Origin: Ariolimax columbianus | Lineage: Eukaryota; Mollusca; Gastropoda; Stylommatophora; Arionidae | NCBI GenBank assembly: GCA_036924085.1 | Contig: JAVGWX010000019.1 | Coordinates: forward strand, 18,672,631-18,736,630 | Direction of reading: 5' to 3' | Length of the DNA: 64,000 nucleotides | Shown: positions 10,801-24,300 of the stretch, piece after piece | Layout of the letters: the number at the start of each line of letters is the position of its first letter | Position numbering within the stretch: position 1 is the first letter of the stretch | Translations under genes and position numbers: made by a program | The notes under the pieces: model-generated | The model's input: the letters and a program-made list of their open reading frames with translations, nothing else | The model's database searches: none | What the model was told of the DNA's origin: nothing

Positions 10801-13800
10801 ATGAAAAAATCCTGGCCTCCACCATGATTCGAGCCCACGACCTCCAGTACCCGAGTGGACACCTTACCTCACGACCACTGAGTCCCAATATAGTGAGATG
10901 TGATGCTCCAACAAACTAGCTAGGGAAGAAGAAAAACATCCGCTACATCTTCAGACACACAAATAATGAAAAGACATAAAACAACTGCCACTTACAGTAG
11001 GCATCAACAAACTGGGGCTCCCTTTGTGTGGACAAGTTGTAATGCCTCCATTCACATTCCTTGGACATAAACGATCTGACCCCATCCTGTAGTCAACGGA
11101 AGAAAGAAACAGATTCATGAAAATATTACATCATTAGGTAGGTGCCCTGCTGGTTGGCGATCATGAACCTCCATCCACTTCTATCACGTGTGTCGTTTAT
11201 CAACTCTGTTGATTGTCGTCTATGCCATTCTCTTAAGCTGTCCAACATCTTCTCTCTCTGCCTTTCTCTTGTCTCTCTTTACTGCTACCTTTCTCGTTGT
11301 CACAACGTGTTCCAAACAGCCTCTTCTCATAACATGTCAGAAAAAAGATAACTGCCTTGTTCTGATCTTTGCAGTGAGTTGTCTTTGTGTTTATGCCTCT
11401 TATTACATTCAGATAATAAAACTAGTTACATTTGGTTCACTGCATTGTTTACAGTAAACTGTTTTCTGAATCTTCATAAGAAACCATAATTATCTATTGT
11501 CACCAAAAATTATAAATAACTGCATTCTCAAGTACACCTATTTTTCCAGGGCCTGAATAGGGAATTGAGGAAAGAAAGACTGTAACCTGTCAGGTATGTT
11601 ATAAAGTGTGACAAAGTATGTGTGGGCACATTGGGCTTGCTACACTACCTTACAGAAACTATGAGCCACAAGACAAGGAAAAGGCTTCTACCACAGTCTA
11701 TGGTAGAAGAGGAGTGACTCAGTCAAACAGTTACAAGACAAGGAAAAAACATCCATATTCTATAGTAGAAGAGGAGTGACTTAGTCAAAAAATCACAAGA
11801 TATAACATTGTTCAGTTGTGTGGGAGCAAATATAACATTGTTCAGTTGTGTGGGAGCAGATATAACATTGCTTAGTTGTGTGGGAACAGATATAACATTG
11901 TTCAGTTGTGGGGGAACAGATATAACATTGCTTGGTTGTGGGAACAGATATAACATTGCTTGGTTGTGGGAACAGATATAACATTGCTTGGTTGTGTGGG
12001 AACAGATATAACATTGCTTGGTTGTGTGGGAACATATATCTTCTTCTTCTTCGTACGCAGTCAGACAGTAGCCATTATTTTTTCAAAAAAATCAGCCGTC
12101 ATCCTGAGGCTGTCGACACTGCCATAGAGCTTGTCTAGTGTTGCCACTGGTGATGGCCACATCTGCTTTCTCTGGTCCTCATATGTCGGGCAGTTTTGCA
12201 GCAAATGCTCAGCGGTCATTTTCCCGGTACCACACGGGCATTCGTCGGTGCCACCTATCATCAATTTGTTGAATAGGTCGTACCTGAGTCTATTGTGGCC
12301 AGTGCGAAGTCTGAAGACCACGACCTGCTCTTTTCTGTTCAATTGGTAATAGGCATCGTTTTTGGTGTAGCCAGTATGTTCGGTTTCCCATTTGGTCATG
12401 TATCTAGCTCTAATAAGCCGTTTTGACTCTTCGTATGTCATACTAGTATCAGGTTGTGGTAGTTTTGCCAATCTGTCTGCCTCCTCATTGCCTTGGATGT
12501 TGCAGTGAGATGGGACCCACTGCACCACTACTCTTTTTGGTGCGGCCTGCTGGCATAGTTGACAGAGTACTGCTCTTAAATCATTAAGTTCAGTATGTTT
12601 CTTGGTTTTCAGTGCTGTGACTACGGCCAGTGCATCTGTAAGCAGGACTATGTGGCTTTCATTCCTTTTACCTGTCACCATTTATTCCACTGCCGCCCTC
12701 AGTGCCTCTGCCTCCGCTCTGAAATTGCTTATGTATTTTCCAGTAGCGAATGACAGTGTTATTTTTCTGCCATTTGGTAGGCTCAGGAATGCTCCTGCCC
12801 CTCCATACTGTGTTGTATTTGTTACGGAACCGTCAGTGTATGCATGGGTCCAGTCCATGCTTGGGTAGCTTTCCGTAATGTAACTCAGGGTAGTATCTTT
12901 TCTTTCTTTTTCAGACTGGCAGTTTTTATTTCTAATACCTGGTATATTTTCTACCACCTCTGGAAATATATGCTGCCTCCAGGTAGGTTTTCATACAGTA
13001 GGGATGGGCTTTGGTGTTGTTAGTGCGTTCATGGGGTTTTCGTGCATCTTTGCTTTGGCTATTTCTGCAAAGTTTCTTCGCTTTAGTTTCCCACTTCCGA
13101 AATTGTTTAGTCTCTGGTGCATTGGGTGGTCAGTCAGTCTTCTGAGTTTTTATGATTGCAGCTGGGCTCTGCAGTCTCTTCTGTCGGCCATGGATTGCAG
13201 TTTTGTAATCTTTTCAAGTTCTACAATTGGCGTTGACTTCATGCCTCCTGTTATAACTCTCATGGCTTGGTTTTGGAGTTTGCTAACTTTATCAAAGTTT
13301 GCCTTTGCTGCTGTTGTCCATGCCGCAATGCCATACTCGAGAACTGGTCTCACTCTTCCAGTGTACAGTTTCTTTAGTATACTTTCGTCTGCTCCCCAGC
13401 TTGTGCCAGCAAGTTTCCTCATGATTGCCATTCTTTCTCTGGCTCTCATTCGGTTTCTCTCGATCTGACTTTTCCATGTCATGCGCCGATCAAATGTGAC
13501 TCCCAGATAGTTTGGGTTGTCGTTTGGCTGTAGGTATTTGCCGTTTAGACTTAATTTGGTGTTTTGGGGTTTGATCGATAGCGAGAATATTGTACATGTG
13601 GTCTTTTCCTCGTTTATTTTGACCAGCCATGAGTTCGCCCACTCTTCCAGCGATGTTAGGGCCTGCTGCATCCGATTTCTTGCTATGGTGAGATTCTTTT
13701 CAGAGGTCCACATAGCCAGATCGTCTGCAAACATTGAGCTATGAACTCTTCTTGGTATATTCTTTGTAATGTCATTTATATACACCAGGAAGAGTGTGGG

Positions 13801-16800
13801 TGACAGTACTCCCCCTTGGGGTACTCCCTGCTCAAGTGTCACCTTTTTGCTCATCTGCCCTTGTACTTGGACTCTGGCGGTTCTGTTTTTGAGGTAGTGG
13901 TTGATCCACTTGTACATTTTCCCACAAACTTCACTTCTTCTTAGCTTGACTCTGTCCATCTTTCCAGACTTTGTCAAATGCCCTTTTCCAGGTCCACCCA
14001 AACCGCTACAGTATGCTTTTGCTCCTGGTAGGCATCTTCTATTTCCTGAGCTATGAGGATGACCTGGTCCTCAGTGGATCTGTGCTGTCTAAAGCCTGCT
14101 TGCTGTGGAATTAGTATCCGTTTCTCTTCCAGAAGCCACATCAGTCTGGTGTTTATCATACGTTCCAACAGTTTGCTGACACAGCTCAGTAGGCTGATAG
14201 GCCTTTGTCTAAGTTGAGACTTTCTGTTTTGTTTTTCCAGCTTTCTCTTGTGATTTGGTTTAGAGTGTAGGGAACAGATATAACATTGCTTGGTTCTGTG
14301 GGAGCAGATATAACATTGCTTGGTTATGTGGGAACAGATTTAACTTTGCTTGGTTCTGTGGGAACAGATATAACATTGCTTGGTTGTGTGGGAACAGATA
14401 TAACATGCTTGGTTGTGTGGGAATAGATATAACATTGCTTGGTTGTGTGGGAACAGATATAACATTGCTTGGTTGTGTGGGAACAGATATAACATTGCTT
14501 GGTTGTGTGAGAACAGATATAACATTGCTTGGTTGTGTGGGAACAGATATAAATAACATTGCTTGGTTGTGGGAACAGATATAACATTGCTTGGTTGTGT
14601 GGGAACAGATATAAATAACATTTCTTGGTTGTGGGAACAGATATAACATTGCTTGGTTGTGTGGGAGTAGATATAACATTGCTTGATTGTGGGAACAGAT
14701 ATAACATTGCTTGGTTGTGTGGGAGTAGATATCTTCTTCTTCTTCTTCGTTCGTTCTCAATCTCCCACTACCAAATCCTGAAAGGGCTTAAGTAGCAGAA
14801 TGTAGTCCAGAGAACAGAATGCGTTGTATTGTAGTTTACAGCTTGGCTGTGATATTTGCACCTTTCGGTCCAACACATCCGACTTCAGCAAGCATTTTTT
14901 GAGTACCGGGTTAGCATTCCCTCTTCGATCCCTTCTCCTTAGCCAGTCTGCCCTGCTGCAGCCTGTTATCCAGGATCACCTCGTGGAGGTGTAGAAGGGT
15001 CTTGGTAGCTATGGTTCGCTGGCCCTGACGCTAGCAGTCAGCTATGGGTTGCTAACCACTGCAGCTCATGTGCTGCTCAGCATCTTGATCGGGAGTAGAT
15101 ATAACATTGCTTGATTGTGGGAACAGATATAACATTGTTTGGTTGTGTGGGAGCATATATAACATTGTTCAGTTGCGTGGAAGCAGAAATAAAGTTACTC
15201 AACTGTTTAGGATAGAGCTCAAATAAGGTCTCAGATTTCTGGAGCATAGTAATATCAGTCCAGCGCTCGACTGGATATACATGGTTTCACCCCTGCTTCA
15301 TTTGTCAACACCATTTTGAGGTAGCGAACACACATTGCCACTGCTGCCTGACATAGCAGTCGCATAAGATGATAGTGTTCTTGTCTGAAACTTCATCTGC
15401 TGAGTTCTTCACTGTTGACGATTTTCCATTAAAGTGGGCCAGCTGCTCTTCCTCTTCACATTGTTATCCCGGTTACCACTCCAATTGTACAGTTTACTAC
15501 TAGCCAACTATTCAAAGAGGATTTTCATACCTTGTTTTGTTCGCACAGATAAGCCACATTAAAACTTGCAACTTCCAGTCCTGTATCAGCCAACTTCAGA
15601 TACAAGTAGAGGGCCAAGTCGCTTTTGAACACAAAATAAAAAGCTAGAAATTAAACTCACAAAACTGTAGACTAGTAGGCATTAAGATCTAACATGTTTA
15701 ATCTGCTGTGACATACAAGAACTACATTTTAAAAAGAGGAGACATGGCCGAGTGGCTAGTGGCACAGCTCTCAACCCAGGCATGCTTGTGTTCAGTATCA
15801 TGAAACAGTAAGGTTACACCCTTATGGGACTATGAGCATCCAATCTATTCCTGAATATATTAACAGAAACATGTATGCTGAAATCAGATGTACTGAACTG
15901 TTAGAGAGAAAACACAGTTGTACATACTCCACATCAGAAATTAGATGAATGAGAAATGGGAAACCGAACATACTGGCTACACCAAAAACGATGCCTATTA
16001 CCAGTTGAACAGAAGAGAGCAGGTCGTGGTCTTCAGACTTCGCACTGGCCACAATAGACTGAGGTATCACCTATTCAACAAACTGAAGATAGGTGGCACC
16101 GACGAATGCCCGTGTCGTACCGGGAAAATGACCGCTGAGCATTTGCTGCAAAACTGCCCGACATACGAGGATCAGAGAGAGCAAATGTGGCCATCACCAG
16201 TGGCAACACTAGACAAGCTCTACTGCAGTCTCGACAGCCTTAGGATGACGGCTGCTTTTTTCGAAAAAATAAATGTTACTGTCTGACTGCGTACGTTGAA
16301 GAAGAAGAAGAAGAAGATGAATGAGAACAAAATTTTTAAACTAAAATATAAAAATTGAAATTCAAACAATTATTTTTAACCGCTAAAGAGCTTCAGAAAC
16401 TGTATAACTACAGATTGAATATTTGGGAAGAAAAACATTTTACAGTACATGAAAGAATAACATTTGACAAAGAAGAGTAACATTTGGCTTGGCTTCGTTT
16501 ATTCTAAGTCTCCTATTACCAAACCCTGAGAAGGGCTTAAGTAGCAGAATGTAGTCCAAAGAACGGAATGCGTTGTGTCGTAGTTTACAGCTTAACTGCG
16601 ATATTTGCACCTTTCAATCCAACACATACAACTTCAGCAAGCATTTTTTTAACATCAGGTTAGCCTTCCCTCTTCGAACCCTTCTCCTTAGCCAGTCTGC
16701 TCTGTTGTAGCCTGTTTCCAGGATAACTGCGTGGTGGTGTAGAAGCGTCTTGGCAGCTCTGGTTCACTGGCCCTGAGAGTAACAGCTAGCTATGGGCTGC

Positions 16801-18323
16801 TGGCCACTGCAGCTAATGCGCTTCCAGAATGACATTTGACAAAGAAGAGTAACATTTTACACAAATGAATAACATTTGACAAAGAAGAGTAACATTTTAC
16901 ACAAAAGAATAACATTTGACAAAGAAGAGTAACATTTTACACAAATGAATAACATTTGACAAAGAAGAGTAACATTTTACACAAAAGAATAACATTTGAC
17001 AAAGAAGAGTAACATTTTACACAAATGAATAACATTTGACAAAGAAGAGTAACATTTTACACAAATGAATAACATTTGACAAAGAAGAGTAACATTTTAC
17101 ACAAATGAATAACATTTGACAAAGAAGAGTAATATTTTACACAAATGAATAACATTTGACAAAGAAGAGTAACATTTTACACAAATGAATAACATTTGAC
17201 AAAGAAGAGTAACATTTTACACAAATGAATAACATTTGACAAAGAAGAGTAACATTTTACACAAAAGAATAACATTTGACAAAGAAGAGTAACATTTTAC
17301 ACAAATGAATAACATTTGACAAAGAAGAGTAACATTTTACACAAAAGAATAACATTTGACAAAGAAGAGTAACATTTTACACAAATGAATAACATTTGAC
17401 AAAGAAGAGTAACATTTTACACAAATGAATAACATTTGACAAAGAAGAGTAACATTTTACACAAATGAATAACATTTGACAAAGAAGAGTAATATTTTAC
17501 ACAAATGAATAACATTTGACAAAGAAGAGTAACATTTTACACAAAAGAAAAACATTTGACAAAGAAGAATAACATTTTACACAAAAGAATAACATTTGAC
17601 AAAGAAGAGTAACATTTTACACAAAAAAAATAACATTTGACAAAGAGTAATATTTTACACAAAAGAATAACATTTGACAAAGAAGAGTAACATTTTATAC
17701 AGAAGAGCGGGGGTGGTGTGGGCTAGTGGTTAAGTGACATGGCTCACAACCAGAAGGTGCTGGGTTCGATCCTCATCACAGCACTGGACGTTACCCCGGG
17801 GAAGCAAACCCTTAGAAAATGCAGGAGGAAGCAGGCCCTTACAGAAATGCATGCTGAAGTCAGATGCACTGGGCCGACAGGCGCAAAATAAAAACCACAG
17901 CGCCTCGAGGATTACGGAAATAAGGCAAACAAAAAAACACAGAAGAGTAACATTTTACACAGAAGAGTAACATTTTACACAGAAGAATAACATTTTACAC
18001 AATAAAATAACCATTATCCTTGAGTATTCTCCTCATATACATTACAGCTGTTATAAGTTATATTAGCAATTAAAAACATTAGTCTGGACACCTTCTCAAC
18101 ATGCAGAATAATTTAGAACCAGAACTAACAAGACGTCGCCATATGGGCTGGGCCACCTTGTCGTCCTTTTAGATAGTTCTGGAAGGTTGCCGGAATCGGA
18201 TCCTACATGCTTTTCTCTACAATTCCACTATGCTGCCTTCTATGTGTTATGCTACTGAAACATGGACACTTACAAACGTAATAGAAAATAAACTACGAGT
18301 TACCCAGACGTCTCTCAAAAGAG

Positions 18324-18376
<53 letters not shown>

Positions 18377-21300
18377 CGCAAGGTCAGCCTTACCAACGAA
18401 TGCAGAACCTCCTCAATTCTGACCTACAGCTATTATTATTTGCTCATGCAAGCAAAGTAAAACATCGATGGGCAGGCCACACACTTTGGAGAAAGGATGA
18501 CAGCTGGTGTATATCAACAACAGCCTGAACAAAAATTCCCCTCATCTCTGGGTAGTGAAATCGGACTCCCGTGTTCAGTGTCGAGCAGGTTAAAAATTCC
18601 TTAGCAGTTAGAAATCAAAAAGAGTAGACTTAACGGCGGCTGCCCGGACAAAATTCAAAATTCAAGTTAAAAATCTACCCAAGTTATTTATACCTTCCCC
18701 CAGGTCTAGTAAGCAGGAGGAAGTTTAAAATACCTACTACTGATAGCCTTCGGCTACCTGGCAACAGGCGTTAACATGCCTATTTGGATACCAGAATTCC
18801 AAGTATTGCAAGTAGGCTTTCCAGGACTATCAAAGGGGTATATGGCACACATAATTTTAAGAATCCTTGCTCTAAAATCTCATACAATAAAGAAACGGCA
18901 AAGAATAAACACAAAGGGAATAGACAAATATAAATGTTCTTACTGGTTTCCTTCCCTGAAAGCATTCAGAGCATCTCTAAGATCACCTGCAAGGTGAGAG
19001 TTCTTTTCAGCGATAAAACGAGCCCATCTGAAATGAATGGAAGAGGAAGGTATGAGTTAACCAATATGGAATCAGATATAACAAAAACTGGTTTTACATA
19101 ACCAACCATTTTTCTATCTCAGGCAACATTTCAATTTTTATTGTCCGTTCAACATCAAACCTTGTTTTAGAAGTAAATAAACTGTGCAATACCTTTTCAT
19201 ATCCAGTCCACCTTTATTCTATTGTGTTTATTCTCTGAGGTATCTTCGTCCATTTAGATCATTTCAGTATCTGCATCTTCTTCTACTTCTTTGCAGTGGG
19301 TCCTGAAAAGGATGTTGTGATGTGGTCACGTAATTTGCAGTGAGGCTACAATATCTGAGTCCTTCAGCCAGTACCAGGGCACCATCTTTAGACCAGATTT
19401 GCCTTCCCTCTTTGATCCCTATTCGCTCAGCCAAACTGCACCAGTCTGATTGCCGCCATTTTAAGGTGGAATAGGGTCTTGACCAGCTATGATTCAATGA
19501 CCCTGATGTCTGATGTAAGCAACCAGCTTAGAGTCCCTGGCTGCTGTCAACTTCCTCAGCCCCTATCTCAATATAAGCTAACAGGGGGACGGCATGGCCT
19601 AGTGGTTAAGTGACACGGCTCACAACCAGAAGGTGCTGGGTTCGATCCCCATCACAGCACCGGCCATTACCCCGAGAAAGCAAACCCTTAGAATATGCAG
19701 GAGGAAGCAGGCCCTTACATAAAATGCATGCTGAAGTCGGATGCACTAGGCTGACAGGTGCAAAATAAAAACCACAGTGCAATGTACACCGCCTTGGGGA
19801 TTAGAGAAATAAGGCGAATGCAAAAAAACAATTTTGTTAATAAGCTAACATTATTCAGTATTTTTTTTTTTTTTTTTTTTTTTTGCGTTCGCCTTATTTC
19901 TCTAATCTACAAGGCGGTGTGCGTTGCACTGTGGTTTTTATTTTTGCACCTGTCGGCCCAGTGCATCCGACTTCAGCATGCATTTTATGTAAGGGTCTGC
20001 TTCCTGCTGCATTTCCTAAGGGTTTGCTTCCCCGGGGTAACGGCCGGTGCTGTGATGGGGATCGATCCCAGCATCTTCGGGTTGTGAGCCGTGCCACTTA
20101 ACCACTAGGCCACGCCGTCCCCACAACCAGGTATGAGTATAATGATCTGCTAAAAGCGAACCACTACCCTTGATAGAAGAACACTATCCAAAACAATCGC
20201 AGATACATGCCAACACAAATGGATCAGCAACATATGGTGTTAGGAATGGAGGCATATGTATCTTTGCCTTTTATTCTGAAAACTATTGTGAGACAAGGAG
20301 TGTTACCACTAGTCAATTCAGTTCCAACTATAGAGCTGGGGTTCAAGCCCTAGAACAAGCTGCTAATATGATACACAGCAGCTGTTCTGTCATTAGGTGG
20401 TCATCTTCACAGACACATTATCTGTGCTGCAAGGCCTCAAAGGGGGTAAACTCCCACATCTAAGAAATTAACTAAGTTGGGTAGCTGCCAGCCAACAAGC
20501 CTTTCTTCAGTAGTTGTCATCCTACTGTGGATTTCCCAGGAATTAAAAAACAGTCTTACAAAAAGAGGAGGAGAATTTGAACACAAAGACAGTGAAATCA
20601 CTTATGAGGTGTGTTCAAAAAGTATTATGCGACCTTAATTTTTACAGTGGAAACAAATGAAGTATGGGTGTTGTCCTTCGTCCGCAGATTGGGTCAGTCG
20701 CTGGCAGTCAGCATTTCAGTGTTGAGTGTAGGGAGCACCCAGAGGGTTTTCATTCCCCATGAAAAGACGAAAAGAATTGAGCAGCGGTGTTGCATCAAAT
20801 TTAGCCAAAAGCCAGGCGATACCCAAGTTGTTGTTTCGAATGCCCACAATGAATAGGTTACTCTTAAATGCGCCTTGAAAGGGCATTAAGTGATGGGTTG
20901 CAGTAGCAGCCTCATATCTCGAGCGTGCTGATGAAGGTGGACCGGGGTTCTCCAGGCAGTTGTGCTATGCTTGGTTTCATCTGCCTGTTGCTCACCACTA
21001 CATGCTTGGCTTTATCTGCGTGTCACTACTACGGAGATCACGTCCAACCTCACCTTGTCAGCCAGTCTGTTGTCCTTGACAACAGCCCGTTTCCAGGACG
21101 ACCAACAAGGAGGTCAGATGAGGGTCTTGGCCAGTATACTTCTCCTGACCCTGGCTAACATTCTCTGATCAGTGTGTTTTGCCTGACCAGACGTTAGCCT
21201 CATCGTCCCTACGATACCCAAGTGAAAACCATTCGGAAAATTCTAGAGGCGTTCAGTGATAATTCCGTGAGCATACCACAAATTAAGGAGGGGTAGAATC

Positions 21301-24300
21301 ACTTCAAAGATGGCCACACATTAGTGTTGCGGATGAGGTGGAGATAAGCATTGGTTTCGTACACTCCATTTAGAGCAAGGATTTGGCTTTGCGGAGAGTG
21401 TCTTCAAAATTCGTGCCAAAGCTGCTAATGATGGACACGCTGAACTGAGCAAACAGCGACGCCAACTTCCTAAACACTGTGACCACTGCTGAGTCGTGAG
21501 TTTATGGGTACGACCCAGAAACCAAGCTGCACTCACCACAGTGAAGATATTCATCATCCCAGAGGCCAAAAAAAGCGAGGCAGGTGCACAGCAATGTTAA
21601 AGCCATGTTGACTGTTTTCTTTGACTACCGTGTGGTTGTGCCTCACAAATACGCAACACAAGGTCAAAACATTAGCAAAGAGTACTACCTGGAGGTCATC
21701 TGTTGTTTTCGTGATGCTGTTGGACGCAAACGACCGGACCTGTGAACAACAGGGACTTGGCAGCTCCATCCTGACAATGCAGCCACATATTCTTCACATC
21801 TGATTCAGACTTCCATGACACAACATTCCTCTGGTTCAACTGGCTCTCTATTCTCTATTCTCGCAATTTTTGCCTGTTCCCCAAGCTGAAAATTCAGCAC
21901 AAAGGGACCCGATTTGAGTCACAAGCAGACATTTGGCGAAATGCGATGACCCAGCTGTACCCCATTCCCAAAGAGGCCTTCCTGAAATGCTTCCAACAAT
22001 GGTGGGACCGCTTGGAGAAGTCTGTGGAGTCCCAAAGAGAGTACTTTGAAGGGGATTAGGGTTTCTAGCCTCCAGGTGAGTAATTGTATTTTTCCGGCCC
22101 AAAGGTCGGATACTTTTTGAACACACCTTGTGCTTTGAGGCAAAAAGAGCTACCCAGGCTTTTAGAAGAGATCAGAACCAATCCAACGATGACTGCTCTA
22201 TACAGGCAGAGACAGATCACCATTCTTTGCCTCAGGACAAGACATAACAGACTAAATAAAAACATTTACAGGCGTTGTCTGTCTGCTTCACCCCTGTGCT
22301 CGTGTGAACTGAGTCAACAAACTGCACAGCATGTTTTACAGGACTGCCATCTGTATAGCTAGTTGAGGAAGACTGTCTTAACACTAAGTTGTACGGACCT
22401 AAACAGTTCATGACTGGAACTTGTCTAATGGTGTAAAAAATCAATGAGCAAACAGCCAGACCAGCCAGTTAAATTAAATAACTATTACCATGCCTAAGTC
22501 TGATATTTTTGCAAATAAAAAAAAAACCAACGTTTGCTCACTGAAGGCTTAAAATTTGACAGACGACAATATTTTCATTTAAAACACAACCGGTGCACCA
22601 TTCAAAAATTCGAAAATTCGGCTGATTTGATAATGCACAATCATCACTTCCTTCACTGCCAACTTTAATCGAGGAAGTGTAGATCGACTTTGATAAAACA
22701 GAGTTTTGAAAAGACATATTCTTCTTTTTCAATCAGTGTTGACCTCATTGTTGGGGATGGTGTAGTAAGTTGTTGTAGAAGATCTTTGTGAGGTAGTTGA
22801 GTTTAGTTCATTCATTTAGATGTAATAAATACATTTTTAGGGTAAACTAACAGTTGTGCTAATATTATAAAGAAAGTATCGATACTTTTTTGTGATTCCA
22901 ATTAATTATATGAGGAGCGACATTCCCGAATCGTTGAATACAAATGTTTGTGCTTTGTTTTTATAAATTTTCACCTTCATCTTCTTCTATCTCAGAAATT
23001 AACACACACACAACAAAAACAATACCATCAACAAGTTATTGATTCATTTATGACTCTACACACGACAAAATAATATCTATAATTCATCTAATAAAAAGGT
23101 TACATGCTCAAGTCAACAATCACAGTCAAATATGACGTGCTGAAAATGAGTGCAGTTGCAAGGTAAATTGCGTAATATTTTAGTGCAGCCCGGTAAAGGT
23201 TAATTACTCTCATTTGTTGTGTTCTTGAATAAGACCTTTTGGATGTTACTATTATATTTGTGCACATGCTGAAATGACTCAAACTTATTTATATTATTAT
23301 TACACTCACACTACAGCTTGATCAATACTTCTCCTGAAGCGAGGGGTGCCACGCGACATAAGAAATGCATACATATTTCCTGCGTCAATCTGATCTCTTT
23401 TAGCCGACCAATAGTATTCGTCAATAGCTCTGTCCTGATTGATGGAAATAATGGTAAAGTAATGAGTTTGCTTTCAGACAGAACAGATCACCAACAGAAA
23501 CAACTTCAGGATTCAAATCTTCTTCTTCGTCTTGTAGTCCTATAGCAGATGATGTTGGGAATCAAGTGTTAGAAACTTAATTCTAGTCTATTAAAGCATA
23601 TATATATATATAAAGATAGATAAATGGCTCAGTGACAGCACTAGGAGAAATACAAAATTACACCAATTTTAAAGCCACATCGGGGTCACAGAACAAAAAA
23701 AGATACAAATAAATAACCAAAGAAAACAAGACATGAATTAAAATGAGTGGATTAAGTTAGATGCCATACCTAGATGAGCCAGGAAAGTGTAAGACAATGT
23801 ATGCCATATATTGATATCTTGATCGTGATCTTGATGACCCGTTCTTCAGCGTATCTGCGGGTCCAAACTTCGTCTCCAGTGGACCCTGTCTTTGGTCACG
23901 AAAGTTCAGTGCGTGATAAGTGCTCCTATAGAGGCGTCTGGCATGTTGCAGCGTACAGCAAGGGAGTCTGACCAATGTGTTGGAGGTCTTCCCCGCGGTC
24001 TCTTCTTATCTTAGGGGTACCAGACTGCTGTCGCCGTGCTCCATCGACCATCGTTTCGTAGCAACATGTGACCTGCCCATCTATATTTTGCCTTGTCTGC
24101 ATAGATTACCGCATCCTTCACCTGGGACAATCGTCTTATGTCCAAATTTTGGATACCTTGAATGCGTTGGTTTCGGAGAGTGATTCCGACCAAGCGTCTC
24201 TCAAGGGAGGCCTGGGTAACTCAATTTGTCCTCTAGTGATTTTGTTAGTTTCCATGTCTCAGCACTGTAGCACATCACAGAGAGTACATTGGAATTGAAG

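Noticed and set aside
12061..14001. Several minus-strand frames as separate genes
   Set aside because: They are pieces of one inactivated I-like LINE, collinear with the open copy at 52.9-54.7 kb.
14260..14760. 166-codon repetitive frame (SHTTKQCYIC / SNVISVPTQP)
   Set aside because: Translation of a 30-bp minisatellite whose unit length is a multiple of three; open in several frames with no gene context.
16830..17707. CRISPR-like array (regular ~40-bp period)
   Set aside because: Units are contiguous without unique spacers, and the setting is a eukaryotic intron; it is a minisatellite.
17719..17773. Functional tRNA gene
   Set aside because: A and B boxes are present, but no tRNA cloverleaf closes; the unit is repeated, has a tail and a target duplication, so it is a SINE.
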